The translations under genes were made by a program, and so were the position numbers. Below the pieces are notes generated by a model, which saw only the letters and a program-made list of their open reading frames with translations, had not been told where the DNA came from and made no database searches. A stretch of DNA of 33,610 nucleotides from an uncultured Clostridia bacterium (GTDB lineage Bacteria > Bacillota > Clostridia > UBA1381). The stretch lies in contig CAUGRT010000031.1 in assembly GCA_959602045.1 (NCBI GenBank), positions 1 to 33,610 on the forward strand, in the 5' to 3' direction. Shown here one piece after another: positions 33,321 to 33,610 of the stretch (position 1 is the first letter of the stretch; the number at the start of each line of letters is the position of its first letter).

Positions 33321-33610
33321 ATATAAGAAACTCCTTTTTTATTTTTAGTCAATTGTGAAACGCTGAAGATGTGACGGTGGGGAGTGGAATGTATTTTCAT
33401 TCTTTCCCGGCACGGGATCACAGCTGCGATTCGCTTTGACAGAATTCAATCCGGCGCGAAAATCGCATTTTACAATTGGCTGTTTTTATTTTACAAGGTT
33501 ATTTTTCGCAGAGAATGTCTGATTTATGCATTTTTTATTTTGGGTTGTTTTGGAAAAATGTAAGCGTCAAATGATACACACTGTAAATGTTCGAACCAAA
33601 AAAGGATGCC

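Noticed and set aside
33349..33478. CAATTGT...ACAATTG inverted repeat upstream of spoVT as an operator
   Set aside because: Arms are more than 100 nt apart and imperfect; AT-rich background explains it.

Overview
The window comes from a low-to-moderate G+C, endospore-forming Clostridia-type Firmicute. The spore genes yabP, yabQ, a SipL-type DUF3794-LysM protein and spoVT, together with YwlE/YwlC-type housekeeping genes and strong Shine-Dalgarno sequences, support this. I cannot name a genus from the sequence alone.

Layout. 1-1760: a membrane-anchored L,D-transpeptidase on the minus strand with a near-consensus promoter. 2019-4469: a decaying carbohydrate/redox patch, with a frameshifted FAD oxidoreductase followed by the fused 3' stumps of a divergent araC / GH38 alpha-mannosidase pair. 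4520-6118: the conserved yabP-yabQ-divIC-S1 cluster. 6141-8264: a large membrane protein carrying a C-terminal DUF6273-like domain. 8305-12709: pncB, ywlC(sua5), ywlE, rimI, tsaD, combining NAD salvage, tRNA t6A and an arginine phosphatase. 12868-15342: aroB-lspA-rluD. 15481-16665: a dGTPase-like HD protein (minus). 16833-18944: an NPKTG surface protein with its own class B sortase. 18975-19049: tRNA-Arg(CCT), then rhaB. 20651-22183: sipL. 22236-29737: a long minus-strand block (metallophosphoesterase, DUF2161 nuclease-like, nusB, Kae1-like, xseA, xseB, ispA, divergent PAP2, uxaC) with several ATGA or longer overlaps. 29982-32483: a secreted leucine-rich-repeat protein behind a long structured leader. 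32577-33320: a 51-aa small protein and spoVT.

The most unusual signal is a family of intergenic repeats with a 41-nt core that is 38-39/41 identical between the three best copies. In two copies the core sits between long arms that differ from copy to copy yet are almost perfectly complementary within each copy (12721-12815, 15352-15444, 26485-26785, the last a three-copy tandem array). Other signals worth following are the 240-nt leader of the LRR gene, which contains an intrinsic terminator, a possible pseudoknot and an enclosing long stem, and a hairpin plus Shine-Dalgarno module that recurs upstream of three unrelated genes.
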